From Chryseobacterium herbae (GTDB lineage: Bacteria; Bacteroidota; Bacteroidia; Flavobacteriales; Weeksellaceae), in the NCBI RefSeq assembly GCF_025154075.1, contig NZ_JAOAMU010000001.1, positions 1,116,479 to 1,180,478 of the forward strand: a DNA stretch of 64,000 bases, in the 5' to 3' direction. Of the stretch, positions 1-8,020 are shown one piece after another (position 1 is the first letter of the stretch; each line of letters begins with the position of its first letter). Below the pieces are notes generated by a model. It made no database searches. It had not been told where the DNA came from and worked only from the letters and a program-made list of their open reading frames with translations. Position numbers and translations under genes: made by a program.

Positions 1-164
1 TTGTATTAAAATTATTTGAAAGCTCAGACCTCATTAAAGGAGAAACTCACAACGCTTTCCGCTATACTTTCCTTACCGTAGGGATATTAACCATTATCTC
101 AGGTTTTGTTTTCAGAAGACTTCACATTTCAGATGGAAAAAACATGAAATCCAAGGACGAATAA
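1..164 (+). CDS. C-terminal end of a transporter, probably MFS (partial)
   Basis: The reading frame is open from the window edge to a TAA at 162-164 and gives the last 53 residues of a protein. It has a hydrophobic stretch (FLTVGILTIISGFVF) followed by a short charged tail, as expected for the last membrane helix and cytoplasmic C-terminus of a major facilitator superfamily exporter. The family is inferred from this small piece only; the rest lies outside the window. Confidence 0.55.
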   Translation, partial: VLKLFESSDLIKGETHNAFRYTFLTVGILTIISGFVFRRLHISDGKNMKSKDE

Positions 165-234
165 GAACTGACAAGCTTAGCCTTTAAACCCACCGAACTT
201 AACACAGATCAATGTATCTGATTTCCCGCTATCG

Positions 235-242
235 TATTTTTG
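235..242 (+). promoter_or_regulatory. -7 box TATTTTTG upstream of the first pirin gene
   Basis: Exact match to the Bacteroidota -7 consensus TAnnTTTG, 21 bases before the ATG at 264. No convincing -33 TTG is seen at the usual spacing. It supports the ATG at 264 as the start and this as the head of the redox-stress gene row. Confidence 0.5.
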
Positions 243-263
243 TTATATAAAATTCACAATATT

Positions 264-1139
264 ATGACAGCGAAAAAAGTAGAAATCGTAGTATCTCCAA
301 AGCCAGCCCATTTTGTAGGGGACGGTTTTAGGGTTCATAATTTTATACCAGGGGTACACGGATTGGATATGAAAAGAATGGACCCGTTCATTATGCTGGA
401 TTACAATTCAAAATTTCACTTCAACGGTTCGGAAAGACCAAGAGGCGTGGGCGTTCATCCTCACAGAGGTTTTGAAACAGTAACGATAGCTTATCAGGGG
501 AAAGTAGAACATCATGACAGCGCCGGCGGAGGCGGAATCATAGGCGAAGGCGACGTACAGTGGATGACTGCAGCAAAAGGAGTTCTTCACAAAGAATATC
601 ACGAAACCGAATGGTCTAAAAAAGGTGGGATTTTCCAGATGGTCCAGTTATGGGTCAATCTGCCCGCAAAAAATAAAATGAGCTGCCCGAAATACCAGGC
701 GATAGAAAATGCAGCGATGGAACGTGTTGATCTAGGTGAAAACGGTTTAGTGGAAATCATTGCCGGAGAATATAGCGGACATAAAGGTCCAGCGGAAACC
801 TTCACCCCATTAAATATGATGAATGCTAAATTAAAAGCAGGTGGAAAAGCTGAGTTTAGTTTTCCGGCCAACTTTAATACGGCAGCATTGGTCATTGAAG
901 GAAGCATTACCGTAAATGGAGAGCAAAAAGCAGCAGCAGATCATCTTGTTTTATTTAAAAATGAAGGTGAAACGTTCAGCATTGAAGCTCATGAAGACTC
1001 AATAGTATTGATCATAAGCGGAGAACCGATCAACGAACCGATCTATCCTCACGGACCTTTTGTGATGAATTCAAGGGAAGAGATCATGCAGGCTTTCGAA
1101 GATTACAATACCGGAAAGTTCGGTTATCTGGAAGATTAA
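264..1139 (+). CDS. Pirin family protein
   Basis: A 291-residue bicupin of the pirin family. Pirins bind a metal in the N-terminal cupin; some are quercetin 2,3-dioxygenases and others act as redox-sensing regulators, so the substrate here is unknown. The predicted ligands H65, H67, H109 and E111 are present, in VHPHRGFET and the later HKE. A longer frame begins at a TTG at 240, but that TTG is the end of a -7 promoter box, so the ATG at 264 is preferred. It heads a plus-strand row of stress-type genes and has a second pirin two genes downstream. The C-terminal cupin is complete and no damage is seen. Confidence 0.9.
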   Translation: MTAKKVEIVVSPKPAHFVGDGFRVHNFIPGVHGLDMKRMDPFIMLDYNSKFHFNGSERPRGVGVHPHRGFETVTIAYQGKVEHHDSAGGGGIIGEGDVQWMTAAKGVLHKEYHETEWSKKGGIFQMVQLWVNLPAKNKMSCPKYQAIENAAMERVDLGENGLVEIIAGEYSGHKGPAETFTPLNMMNAKLKAGGKAEFSFPANFNTAALVIEGSITVNGEQKAAADHLVLFKNEGETFSIEAHEDSIVLIISGEPINEPIYPHGPFVMNSREEIMQAFEDYNTGKFGYLED

Positions 1140-1208
1140 CAGAATTTAAATTTCTCTTAATCTTACATTCTTCCTTTTTTATTAACTTTATATAATGGTG
1201 TTTGGTGA

Positions 1209-1345
1209 AACGCAAATACGAAAGTTCAATTGAAATGTGATGTTTAATCAATGCATCAAATCTTATAGGTTTTTAAAACCTATAAGGTTTAGTGAAATAA
1301 TGAAAAGCATTCTAACATTCGATCTTTTCTCTTTGCGATTTGCCA
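1209..1345. repeat. Palindromic intergenic element with CGCAAAG-type ends
   Basis: The 229-base gap after the first pirin holds a perfect 12-bp inverted repeat with a 1-nt centre at 1262-1286 (CTTATAGGTTTT and its complement). It is flanked by an imperfect outer inverted pair, CGCAAATACGAAAG near 1209-1222 and CTTTGCGATTTGCC near 1332-1345. The outer ends resemble those of the elements near 6.4 kb and 31.7 kb. No coding potential is seen. Confidence 0.5.
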
Positions 1346-1368
1346 ACCCATTTATCCTATAAAAATTT

Positions 1369-1680
1369 ATGAAACCAGAATTTGAAAATATACTGCTTGT
1401 AAAAGCAGCAACAAGATTTGAAATAGAAATCGACGGACATTTTGCCTTTATCGATTACCGTGAAATGGGTCACCAGATCGCTCTGGTACACACAGAAGCA
1501 GATCCCGAACTGGCCGGAACAGGGGCAGCCGTAGCTGTGGTAGAGAAAACGCTGGCTTATATTGAAGAGAATGAAAAAAAGCTTCTTCCTTTCTGCCCTT
1601 ATGTTTTTGCCTACATCAAGAAACATCCGGAATGGAAACGCATTGTTGATGAAAAATTTGAAGGCTACGACAAACTGTAA
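1369..1680 (+). CDS. Small GNAT-like N-acetyltransferase (COG2388/YjdJ type)
   Basis: A 103-residue single-domain GNAT protein of the short COG2388 class, which includes E. coli YjdJ and animal NATD1. It has the acetyl-CoA loop region (ADPELAGTGAAVAVVEKTL, about 44-62) and the class signature LLPFCPY with Cys76, followed by an IKKHPEW segment. The substrate is unknown. It lies between two pirin genes, and a paralogue with the same Cys76 closes the cluster at 4387-4674. The start is the first ATG in an A-rich context. Confidence 0.85.
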   Translation: MKPEFENILLVKAATRFEIEIDGHFAFIDYREMGHQIALVHTEADPELAGTGAAVAVVEKTLAYIEENEKKLLPFCPYVFAYIKKHPEWKRIVDEKFEGYDKL

Positions 1681-1736
1681 TCTCAGATTAAAAAAAATCA
1701 TCGGCTTAAATACAATTCAAAAACATTTACTTTATT

Positions 1737-2636
1737 ATGTCAAATATCGGACTTATCATAGAAGAAAAAGCAGCAGATATAGGAAATTTCCTTGTGGGAA
1801 GACTTCTTCCTTTCCGTGAAAAAAGAGCGGTGGGACCTTTTGTTTTCATCGATCATATGGGACCTTCTGAACTGAAGGACTACCAAAATCTTGATGTACC
1901 TCCGCATCCGCATATCGGTCTGTCAACTTTAACCTACCTTTTGGAAGGATCTATTTTCCACAGAGACAGCATCGGAAGTGCGATTGAAATAAAACCGGGC
2001 GCTGTGAACTGGATGACTGCCGGAAAAGGCGTAGTACATTCAGAGAGAACGCCTGAATATTTAAGACACACCGATAAAAGACTTCACGGATTCCAGATCT
2101 GGGTAGGTCTTCCGAAACATCTGGAGCAGACAGAACCTAGTTTTCATCACATCGAGGCGGATGAAATTCCTACATGGGAAGAAGACGGAATTCAATATAA
2201 ACTGATTGCCGGTGAGGCTTTCGGAAGAACTTCTGCAGTTCCTGTTCACAGCAAATTATTTTTCATCGAAATCAAAACCAAAGAAGCAAAGAAAATAAGC
2301 ATCGGAAAAGACCTTTACGGTGAAGCAGCGATGTATGTACTGGACGGAACAGTTTCTACAGAAGGAAATACCTACGGTTCAAAACAGCTGATGATCGCTA
2401 AAGATACCAAACTGTGTGAATTCGATATGAGTGAAAACGGTACGGTCTATCTTTTTGGTGGCGAACCTTTTGATGAAGAGCGTTTTATATTCTGGAATTT
2501 TGTAAATTCAGACAAAGAATTGCTTGATCAGGCTAAAGTCAACTGGAATGATCAGAATCACGACGCGTTTCCTTTGGTACCCGGCGACGAAAAAGAATAC
2601 GTTCCGCTACCTAAGGCTATTTTAAACAGAAAATAA
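1737..2636 (+). CDS. Pirin family protein, second copy
   Basis: A 299-residue bicupin pirin. The N-terminal cupin keeps all four predicted metal ligands: H57 and H59 in PPHPHIGL, H101 and E103 in VVHSERTPE, at the same numbers as in human pirin. It differs clearly in sequence from the first pirin in this window, so the two are old paralogues rather than a recent duplication. It lies 57 bases after the GNAT gene and 24 bases before the flavin reductase, consistent with one transcript. A redox sensor or quercetinase-like dioxygenase role is possible; the sequence does not decide. Confidence 0.92.
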   Translation: MSNIGLIIEEKAADIGNFLVGRLLPFREKRAVGPFVFIDHMGPSELKDYQNLDVPPHPHIGLSTLTYLLEGSIFHRDSIGSAIEIKPGAVNWMTAGKGVVHSERTPEYLRHTDKRLHGFQIWVGLPKHLEQTEPSFHHIEADEIPTWEEDGIQYKLIAGEAFGRTSAVPVHSKLFFIEIKTKEAKKISIGKDLYGEAAMYVLDGTVSTEGNTYGSKQLMIAKDTKLCEFDMSENGTVYLFGGEPFDEERFIFWNFVNSDKELLDQAKVNWNDQNHDAFPLVPGDEKEYVPLPKAILNRK

Positions 2637-2659
2637 CATTAGGGCCACATTCATCAACC

Positions 2660-3199
2660 ATGAAAATATTAGCATTTGCGGGAAGTACATCTTCCACTTC
2701 GATCAACAGGGAACTGGTAAAATTTGTGCTGAAAGATTTTCAGGATGAAGAGATCAATCTGATTGACCTCAACGATTTCACCATGCCTGTTTTCTCCGTA
2801 GACCTTGAAAAGAAAGGATTTCCGGAAGAAGCCTACAACTTTTTAAAGGAGATCGGAGCATGCGACGTGATCATCTGCTCGCTTGCAGAACATAACAGAT
2901 CTTACAGTTCCGCTTTTAAAAATGTGTTCGACTGGTCATCAAGGATCAACGTTAAGGTATTTCAAAACAAACCGATGCTTCTGATGAGCACTTCTCCGGG
3001 AGGTTATGGCGGCGGCAATGTGATGAATACGGCTAAGACGTTTTTCCCACAGTTTGCAGCAGATATTAAGGATACGTTCTCCCTTCCCAAGTTTTATGAA
3101 AATTTTGATCTGGAAAGCGGCGTTATTAATCCTGATATGCTTAAAGAGCTTAAGGACAAGATCGGAAACTTTAAAAACACCGTTAAGACCAATGACTAA
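2660..3199 (+). CDS. NADPH-dependent FMN reductase family (flavodoxin-like) oxidoreductase
   Basis: A 179-residue flavodoxin-fold protein of the NADPH-dependent FMN reductase family, which includes azoreductases, chromate reductases and quinone reductases. The FMN phosphate loop GSTSSTSINRE lies at about residues 8-18, and the SPGGYGGGN loop near 114 is typical. It probably reduces quinones or free flavin in the cytoplasm. Its stop overlaps the start of the next gene by 8 bases, which suggests translational coupling. Confidence 0.85.
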   Translation: MKILAFAGSTSSTSINRELVKFVLKDFQDEEINLIDLNDFTMPVFSVDLEKKGFPEEAYNFLKEIGACDVIICSLAEHNRSYSSAFKNVFDWSSRINVKVFQNKPMLLMSTSPGGYGGGNVMNTAKTFFPQFAADIKDTFSLPKFYENFDLESGVINPDMLKELKDKIGNFKNTVKTND

Positions 3200-3770
3200 A
3201 GGGAGACTGGAGGCTTTCAGTGATGGGGTTTTAGCCATCATCATTACCATCATGGTCCTTGAACTGAAGGTTCCGGAAGGGAGCAGCTGGGCCAGCCTAA
3301 AGCCTCTCGTTCCAAGAGTTCTCGCTTATATTTTCAGTTTTATTTATGTAGGAATTTACTGGAACAATCACCATCACCTCTTTCAGGCAGTGAAAAAGGT
3401 CAACGGAAGCATTCTGTGGGCCAATCTTCATCTCCTGTTCTGGCTTTCGCTAATGCCGATCGCTACGGAATGGATAGGCACTACTCATTTTGCAAAAAAT
3501 CCGGTGGCGGCTTATGGCATTTGTCTCATCATGGCTGCTGTGGCCTACACTATTCTGGAGCATGTGATCGTCCGTTGTGAAGGTGAAAGTTCCATGCTGA
3601 AAGAGGCTATACATTCAAAATTTAAAGAATATATCTCGATTATATTTTACGTCCTCGGAATCGCTGTTTCATTTTTTTATCCTTATATTGCCATAGGTTT
3701 TTATTATATCGTGGCTCTCATATGGCTGATTCCGGACCGAAGAATCGAAAAATCACTAAAAGAAAATTGA
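3192..3770 (+). CDS. TMEM175/DUF1211 family potassium-channel-like membrane protein
   Basis: A 192-residue membrane protein with about six hydrophobic helices. The first helix carries FSDGVLAIIIT, the FSD motif that lines the pore of TMEM175 potassium channels. Bacterial members have one six-helix repeat and assemble as tetramers. The frame is open further upstream, but that part overlaps the flavin reductase gene; the ATG at 3192 places the motif near the N-terminus as in the family. The gene ends one base before the next start. Confidence 0.85.
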   Translation: MTKGRLEAFSDGVLAIIITIMVLELKVPEGSSWASLKPLVPRVLAYIFSFIYVGIYWNNHHHLFQAVKKVNGSILWANLHLLFWLSLMPIATEWIGTTHFAKNPVAAYGICLIMAAVAYTILEHVIVRCEGESSMLKEAIHSKFKEYISIIFYVLGIAVSFFYPYIAIGFYYIVALIWLIPDRRIEKSLKEN

Positions 3771-3771
3771 C

Positions 3772-3990
3772 ATGGAAATACACGAATATCCTAACGGCAG
3801 TATCACTGTCCTCTGGCAGCCCCAGAAGTGTATCCACTCGGCTGTCTGCGTAAAAATGCTTCCCAAAGTCTACAATCCCAAAGACAGACCCTGGATAAAA
3901 GCTGAAAACGCAACTCCACAAGAACTTAAAAACCAGATAGACCAATGCCCGTCGGGCGCATTAAGTTATAAATTCAATACAGAACAATAA
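3772..3990 (+). CDS. YjdI-like (4Fe-4S) mono-cluster ferredoxin
   Basis: A 72-residue protein of the divergent YjdI-type ferredoxin family. Visible cysteines are C20 and C26 in CIHSAVC and C59 in CPSGAL, a reduced set compared with a canonical ferredoxin. In E. coli yjdI is adjacent to yjdJ; here the YjdJ-type GNAT lies two genes downstream, so the association is kept with an OsmC gene between. It overlaps the OsmC start by one base (TAATG). Its electron partner is unknown; the flavin reductase of the same row is a candidate by context only. Confidence 0.85.
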   Translation: MEIHEYPNGSITVLWQPQKCIHSAVCVKMLPKVYNPKDRPWIKAENATPQELKNQIDQCPSGALSYKFNTEQ

Positions 3991-4385
3991 TGGCGGTAAC
4001 CGTAAAAGCAAGTTTAGGAAAAACAAAATATTACACTGAGGTAACGGCCGGCGAAAACCAGATCATTACCGATGAACCCATCGATAAAGGTGGTCAGAAT
4101 AAAGGTTTCAACCCTATGGAAATCTTAGCCACATCTCTGGCAAGCTGTACAGCAGCTACTTTAAGAATGTACATTGAAAGAAAGGAATGGGACGTGGAAA
4201 ACATCAACGTAGAAGTAGAACTCGAAAATTTTCCTTTAACGAAAAGAGCGATTTTCAAAAGAGATATCAGCTTTGAAGGTATTCTGGATGATGAGCAGCT
4301 GAAGAGACTGCATACCATTGCCGATGCCTGCCCTGTACACAAAATATTAACTAACGATATAGAAATACTAACAAAATTCTCATAA
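3990..4385 (+). CDS. OsmC family peroxidase
   Basis: A 131-residue OsmC/Ohr-type protein. OsmC enzymes reduce organic hydroperoxides using two cysteines; both are present, C53 in LASCTAATLRMY and C114 in DACPVHKIL. The length matches the short bacterial OsmC class. It sits between the ferredoxin and the second GNAT gene with essentially no spacing, so it is almost certainly cotranscribed. It gives the clearest functional hint for the row: defence against oxidised or electrophilic compounds. Confidence 0.92.
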   Translation: MAVTVKASLGKTKYYTEVTAGENQIITDEPIDKGGQNKGFNPMEILATSLASCTAATLRMYIERKEWDVENINVEVELENFPLTKRAIFKRDISFEGILDDEQLKRLHTIADACPVHKILTNDIEILTKFS

Positions 4386-4386
4386 T

Positions 4387-4674
4387 ATGATCGAAGTAAA
4401 ACAAAACAACGACGAGAAACACGGAAGTTTTGAGGCTTTCATAGATGGAAAACACGCAGGACTAATGACTTATACCTGGGCCGGAGAAGAAAGATTCATC
4501 ATAGACCACACGGAAGTGGAAGAAGCCTACAACGGAAAAGGCGTAGGAAAAGAAATGCTTCTGGCAGCAGTAGATTTTGCCAGGAAAAGCAACAAAAAAA
4601 TCATTCCTCTCTGTCCTTTTGCCAAAGCAAGTTTTCAGAAAAGTGAGGAGCTGCAGGACGTATTAGTGAACTGA
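4387..4674 (+). CDS. Small GNAT-like N-acetyltransferase (YjdJ type), second copy
   Basis: A 95-residue COG2388 GNAT protein. The acetyl-CoA loop YNGKGVGKEML is at about 48-58 and the class signature IIPLCPF has Cys76, the same position as in the paralogue at 1369-1680. It begins one base after the osmC stop and is the last gene before a strong terminator. Substrate unknown. The E. coli neighbour pair yjdI-yjdJ supports a working link with the ferredoxin upstream. Confidence 0.88.
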   Translation: MIEVKQNNDEKHGSFEAFIDGKHAGLMTYTWAGEERFIIDHTEVEEAYNGKGVGKEMLLAAVDFARKSNKKIIPLCPFAKASFQKSEELQDVLVN

Positions 4675-4700
4675 TCCTAATTTCCGTCCTTAAGATACAG

Positions 4701-4735
4701 GCCTTTCAGAGTTTAACATCTGAAAGGCTTTTTCT
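4701..4735 (+). terminator. Rho-independent terminator ending the redox-stress row
   Basis: Perfect 10-bp stem (GCCTTTCAGA pairing with TCTGAAAGGC) with an 8-nt loop, followed by TTTTTCTTTT, 27 bases after the last GNAT stop. Confidence 0.9.
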
Positions 4736-4756
4736 TTTACCAGAACAGAAAAAAAC

Positions 4757-4764
4757 TATATTTG
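4757..4764 (+). promoter_or_regulatory. -7 box TATATTTG for the symporter gene
   Basis: Exact TAnnTTTG match, 22 bases before the ATG at 4787 and directly after the upstream terminator. No clear -33 TTG. Confidence 0.5.
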
Positions 4765-4786
4765 TAAAATTTTAATTGAAAAAACT

Positions 4787-6226
4787 ATGTCTCCAATTAT
4801 ATTACTGTCTATTATTATCGTCTACTTCGCGCTCTTGCTGTGGGTAGCCTACAAAACAGGGAAAGGAAGTGATAATGAGAGTTTCTTTATCGGAAACCGT
4901 AAGAGTAATTGGATGCTGGTAGCTTTCGGGATGATTGGCACCTCGCTTTCCGGTGTCACGTTTGTAAGTGTTCCGGGAGCGGTAGGAAATGATAAATTCG
5001 GGTATCTGCAGATCACACTGGGATATCTTATCGGATATATGGTCGTGGCTTATGTTCTTCTTCCCTTGTATTACCGTCTGAAACTGACTTCTATTTATGG
5101 GTATCTCCAGCAAAGAATGGGTCAGCTCTCTTATAAATCGGGAGCGTGGATCTTTATTGTTTCCCGACTGGTAGGTGCCACTGCAAGACTGTATCTGGTA
5201 GTGAATATTCTTCAGCTTACGATTCTGGACAGTTTAGGCATTCCGTTTATTGTAACGACACTGATTATTTTAGCAATGATCATTCTTTATACCTATGAAG
5301 GAGGGGTAAAAACCATTGTCTGGACGGATACCTTACAAACGTCATGTATGCTTTTGGGACTGATTATCTGTACGGTGTATATGCTGAATCATTTAGGCTT
5401 AAGCTTTGGCGAAAGTTTTACAGCGATGCAGGATAAAGGCTATACCAAGATTTTTGATTTCGATCCGAACCAGAAAAGTTTCTTTGTTAAGCAAATCCTT
5501 GCCGGAGCTTTTATCACCATCACAATGACGGGAATCGATCAGGAAATGATGCAGAAAAGTTTATCGGTAACGAGACTGAAAGATTCACAGAAAAATATGG
5601 TGACTTTAGGATTTATTCTTCTTGGAGTTATCTCATTATTCCTTTATATGGGAGGACTTCTTCACCTTTACGGAGCGCAGGAGCATGTAACGAGTGCGGG
5701 AGATCAACTTTTCCCTGATGTCGCTTTAAATCATATGCCCGGTTTTATTTCAATTATCTTTATTATTGCGCTGATTTCGGCATTATTTCCAAGTGCAGAC
5801 GGGGCTATGACCGCTCTTACCTCTTCTTTATGCATCGATATTTTTGGCATGAAAGAGAAGAAAGACTGGGATGATTCCAAAAAAGAAAAATTCAGAAAAA
5901 ACATACACTTAATTGTGGCCCTTTCTTTCCTGATTATGGTGGTTATTTTTAAAATGATCAATGACAACTCCATGATCGGACTTATTCTGAAGCTTGCAGG
6001 ATTCACTTACGGACCTCTTCTCGGACTTTTTGCCTTCGGAATTTTCACCAAATACAAGGTGAATGATAAACTGGTTCCTTACGTTTGTATCGCAGCACCG
6101 GTGATCTCATTCTTTATCGATAAATACCAGGAAAACATGTTCGGGGATTTCAAAATCGGACTGGAACTTTTGATCATCAACGGATTGTTGACATTCATAG
6201 GGCTTTGGCTGATCAGAAAGAAATAA
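4787..6226 (+). CDS. Sodium:solute symporter (SSS/SLC5 family)
   Basis: A 479-residue polytopic membrane protein with about 13 hydrophobic helices and the SSS fold. Typical stretches are FFIGNRKSNW after the first helix, GMIGTSLSGVTFVSVPG in the second, and ARLYLVVNILQ with TYEGGVKTIVWTDTLQ. The last is highly characteristic of the family and lies near the sodium site. It imports an organic solute with sodium; the substrate cannot be read from sequence. It is a single-gene transcript with its own -7 box. Confidence 0.92.
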   Translation: MSPIILLSIIIVYFALLLWVAYKTGKGSDNESFFIGNRKSNWMLVAFGMIGTSLSGVTFVSVPGAVGNDKFGYLQITLGYLIGYMVVAYVLLPLYYRLKLTSIYGYLQQRMGQLSYKSGAWIFIVSRLVGATARLYLVVNILQLTILDSLGIPFIVTTLIILAMIILYTYEGGVKTIVWTDTLQTSCMLLGLIICTVYMLNHLGLSFGESFTAMQDKGYTKIFDFDPNQKSFFVKQILAGAFITITMTGIDQEMMQKSLSVTRLKDSQKNMVTLGFILLGVISLFLYMGGLLHLYGAQEHVTSAGDQLFPDVALNHMPGFISIIFIIALISALFPSADGAMTALTSSLCIDIFGMKEKKDWDDSKKEKFRKNIHLIVALSFLIMVVIFKMINDNSMIGLILKLAGFTYGPLLGLFAFGIFTKYKVNDKLVPYVCIAAPVISFFIDKYQENMFGDFKIGLELLIINGLLTFIGLWLIRKK

Positions 6227-6242
6227 TATTTAATTTTGTAAA

Positions 6243-6615
6243 TAGAGTAAAACCTAGTGGTGGTCGGAAGAAAAATTTTTCCGATCATGATTACCCAAAA
6301 ATGGAATCTTTTAAAGTTTATAGTATCAAAAACGATAGTTATTTTTTAAATTTTTATCGCAAGGAAAGACAAAGGTTAGATTAGATATTTTTTTAAGAAA
6401 GACAAAGCCGCTTCGCTTATTTTAAGAAAGACAACAATAGGAATTGTCCTTGTCTTACATTGATAAGTTTACGCCTTTGTTTATCTTAATAATAGCATTC
6501 AAAGAAAATAAATCATTGTCTTTCTTTGCGATAAAACGTAATCAATAAAAAAAGCACCCTAGAATGTAGTTATAGTCGAAGGAAAAATTCTTCCGAGCAT
6601 AACTAGAGTAAAACC
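6243..6615. repeat. MITE-like palindromic element between symporter and SGNH hydrolase
   Basis: The 432-base gap holds nested inverted repeats. A hairpin at the left edge (near 6258-6282, TCGGAAGAAAAAT/TTTTTCCGA) matches in inverted orientation a larger hairpin at 6567-6605, whose stem begins TAGTTAT and ends ATAACTA. Inside is an inner inverted pair, TTTTTATCGCAAGGAAAGACAA near 6350 and its near-complement near 6515-6535. The 12-mer TAGAGTAAAACC occurs as a direct repeat at 6243-6254 and 6604-6615, like a target duplication. AAGAAAGACAA recurs inside. No ORF is present. Confidence 0.6.
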
Positions 6616-6658
6616 CGTTCCTATTGAAAATTGAATTTTCTAACAGATACCATTTGAT

Positions 6659-7348
6659 ATGAAATTATCCCTATTCATAGCTATTGGCTTGCTTGCAGGC
6701 GAGTTTGTACATGCACAAAGCGCTGTTGACTTTGCTAATCTGGCCAAATACAGAGAAGACAATACAGCCATTTTAAATGCAAAGAAAAAAGTGGATGTGG
6801 TCTTTATGGGCAATTCCATTACGGAAGGATGGGTAAAAAGCCATCCGGAGTTTTTTTCTCAAAATAATTATGTGGGCAGAGGAATCAGCGGTCAAACCTC
6901 TTCACAGATGCTTTTGAGGTTTCAAAATGATGTCGTGGTATTAAAACCTAAACTGGTCGTCATTAATGCCGGCACTAATGATATTGCTCAAAACGCGGGA
7001 GCATATGATCCGGATTTTACGTTCAGCAACATTAAGGTAATGGCTGATATTGCCCGAAGCAACGGGATTAAGGTAATCATTGCATCTGTACTGCCTGCAG
7101 CTGCATTTCCATGGCGTAAAGAAATAACGGATGCCACTCAGAAAGTGGACGCTTTAAACAGCAGACTAAAACAATATTCTCACAGCAGCAAGATCACTTT
7201 TATCGATTATAATACAGCAATGCGTAATGAAAAAGGGGGTATGCGTGACGGTCTTTCAAGTGACGGCATCCATCCCGATTTGGCAGGTTATGCTATTATG
7301 GAACCGATTGTTAAGAAAGCTATCAATCAGACATTAGGCAAGAAATAA
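6659..7348 (+). CDS. Secreted SGNH/GDSL-type hydrolase
   Basis: A 229-residue exported esterase-like protein. A signal peptide covers about residues 1-19 (ends VHAQ). The SGNH blocks follow: GNSITEGW with the nucleophile Ser, GRGISGQTSSQML with the oxyanion Gly, GTNDI with the Asn, and DGIHPDLAGY with the catalytic Asp and His. Relatives are PAF-acetylhydrolase-like lipases and carbohydrate acetyl esterases. It is exported to periplasm or surface. It is followed at 39 bases by another exported protein and may share its transcript. Confidence 0.9.
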   Translation: MKLSLFIAIGLLAGEFVHAQSAVDFANLAKYREDNTAILNAKKKVDVVFMGNSITEGWVKSHPEFFSQNNYVGRGISGQTSSQMLLRFQNDVVVLKPKLVVINAGTNDIAQNAGAYDPDFTFSNIKVMADIARSNGIKVIIASVLPAAAFPWRKEITDATQKVDALNSRLKQYSHSSKITFIDYNTAMRNEKGGMRDGLSSDGIHPDLAGYAIMEPIVKKAINQTLGKK

Positions 7349-7387
7349 ACGTCTTTGCTATTTTAAAAATCAACTTATTTATACATC

Positions 7388-7906
7388 ATGAAAAAAATTA
7401 TTTCACTTTTCTTATTCGCATTGACATTTGGTATAATGACTGCTCAGGATTTTGAGGTTTCCACTTTAAGAATGGGACCTTACAAAGTCTTTATGGAAAA
7501 AGCAGAAGGAGAAAAAATAGCCGGTGCAAAATTAAAAATAACGGACGGACAGATCAAAAACAATGTAAAATACAATGGTGAACTGATCCAGCTCGATCTT
7601 TATGAGGCTTATATCAGTGAAGCAAAACCCAATGCGGCAAGCATTATGGGCCTTACCACTACCAGTAAAAAGTTTAAAACCAAAAGCGGAATCGGGATTG
7701 GAAATACCAAGGATGATCTGATCAATGCTTATAGAAATTACCCAAGTTTTACCGTACATCCTGCCTGGGACGATAAGAGTGAAAAGCGCCTTAAAGATAC
7801 CGGATATTTCACTTTGGAAGATCTTGATGCAGGAACACAGCTCTCTTTCAAGTTTGTTAATAACATCATTACTGAAATATCAGTATATCTTAACGAAGGC
7901 TGTTAA
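7388..7906 (+). CDS. Exported protein of unknown function
   Basis: A 172-residue protein with a clear signal peptide (about 1-19, ending in MTAQ). The mature part is soluble and rich in Lys and Asp, with GIGIGNTKDDLINAYRNYP near the middle. That segment resembles the loop seen in small Bacteroidota periplasmic proteins that begin a repeat with GxTkddv, but I do not recognise the family. It probably shares the transcript of the SGNH hydrolase upstream. A single Cys is the last residue. Confidence 0.75.
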   Translation: MKKIISLFLFALTFGIMTAQDFEVSTLRMGPYKVFMEKAEGEKIAGAKLKITDGQIKNNVKYNGELIQLDLYEAYISEAKPNAASIMGLTTTSKKFKTKSGIGIGNTKDDLINAYRNYPSFTVHPAWDDKSEKRLKDTGYFTLEDLDAGTQLSFKFVNNIITEISVYLNEGC

Positions 7907-7944
7907 ACCTCATATCTTCATCCTTCTCCGTAACAAAAAAATAA

Positions 7945-7972
7945 GATAGCCAAAAATTGTTTTTTGGCTATC
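7945..7972. terminator. Bidirectional terminator between convergent genes
   Basis: Stem GATAGCCAAAAA pairing with TTTTTTGGCTATC around a short loop, between the convergent genes ending at 7906 and 8021. A T-run (TTATTTTTTTG) follows on the minus strand, so it mainly serves the MetX-like hydrolase gene. Confidence 0.75.
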
Positions 7973-8020
7973 CGTATTTATTCTATCATGAGAGGAATAA
8001 ATTTCCCTCATTTTAAGAGC

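Noticed and set aside
3054..3191. Longer N-terminus for the TMEM175-like protein
   Set aside because: This stretch overlaps the flavin reductase gene in another frame; the pore motif FSD would be displaced far from the N-terminus.
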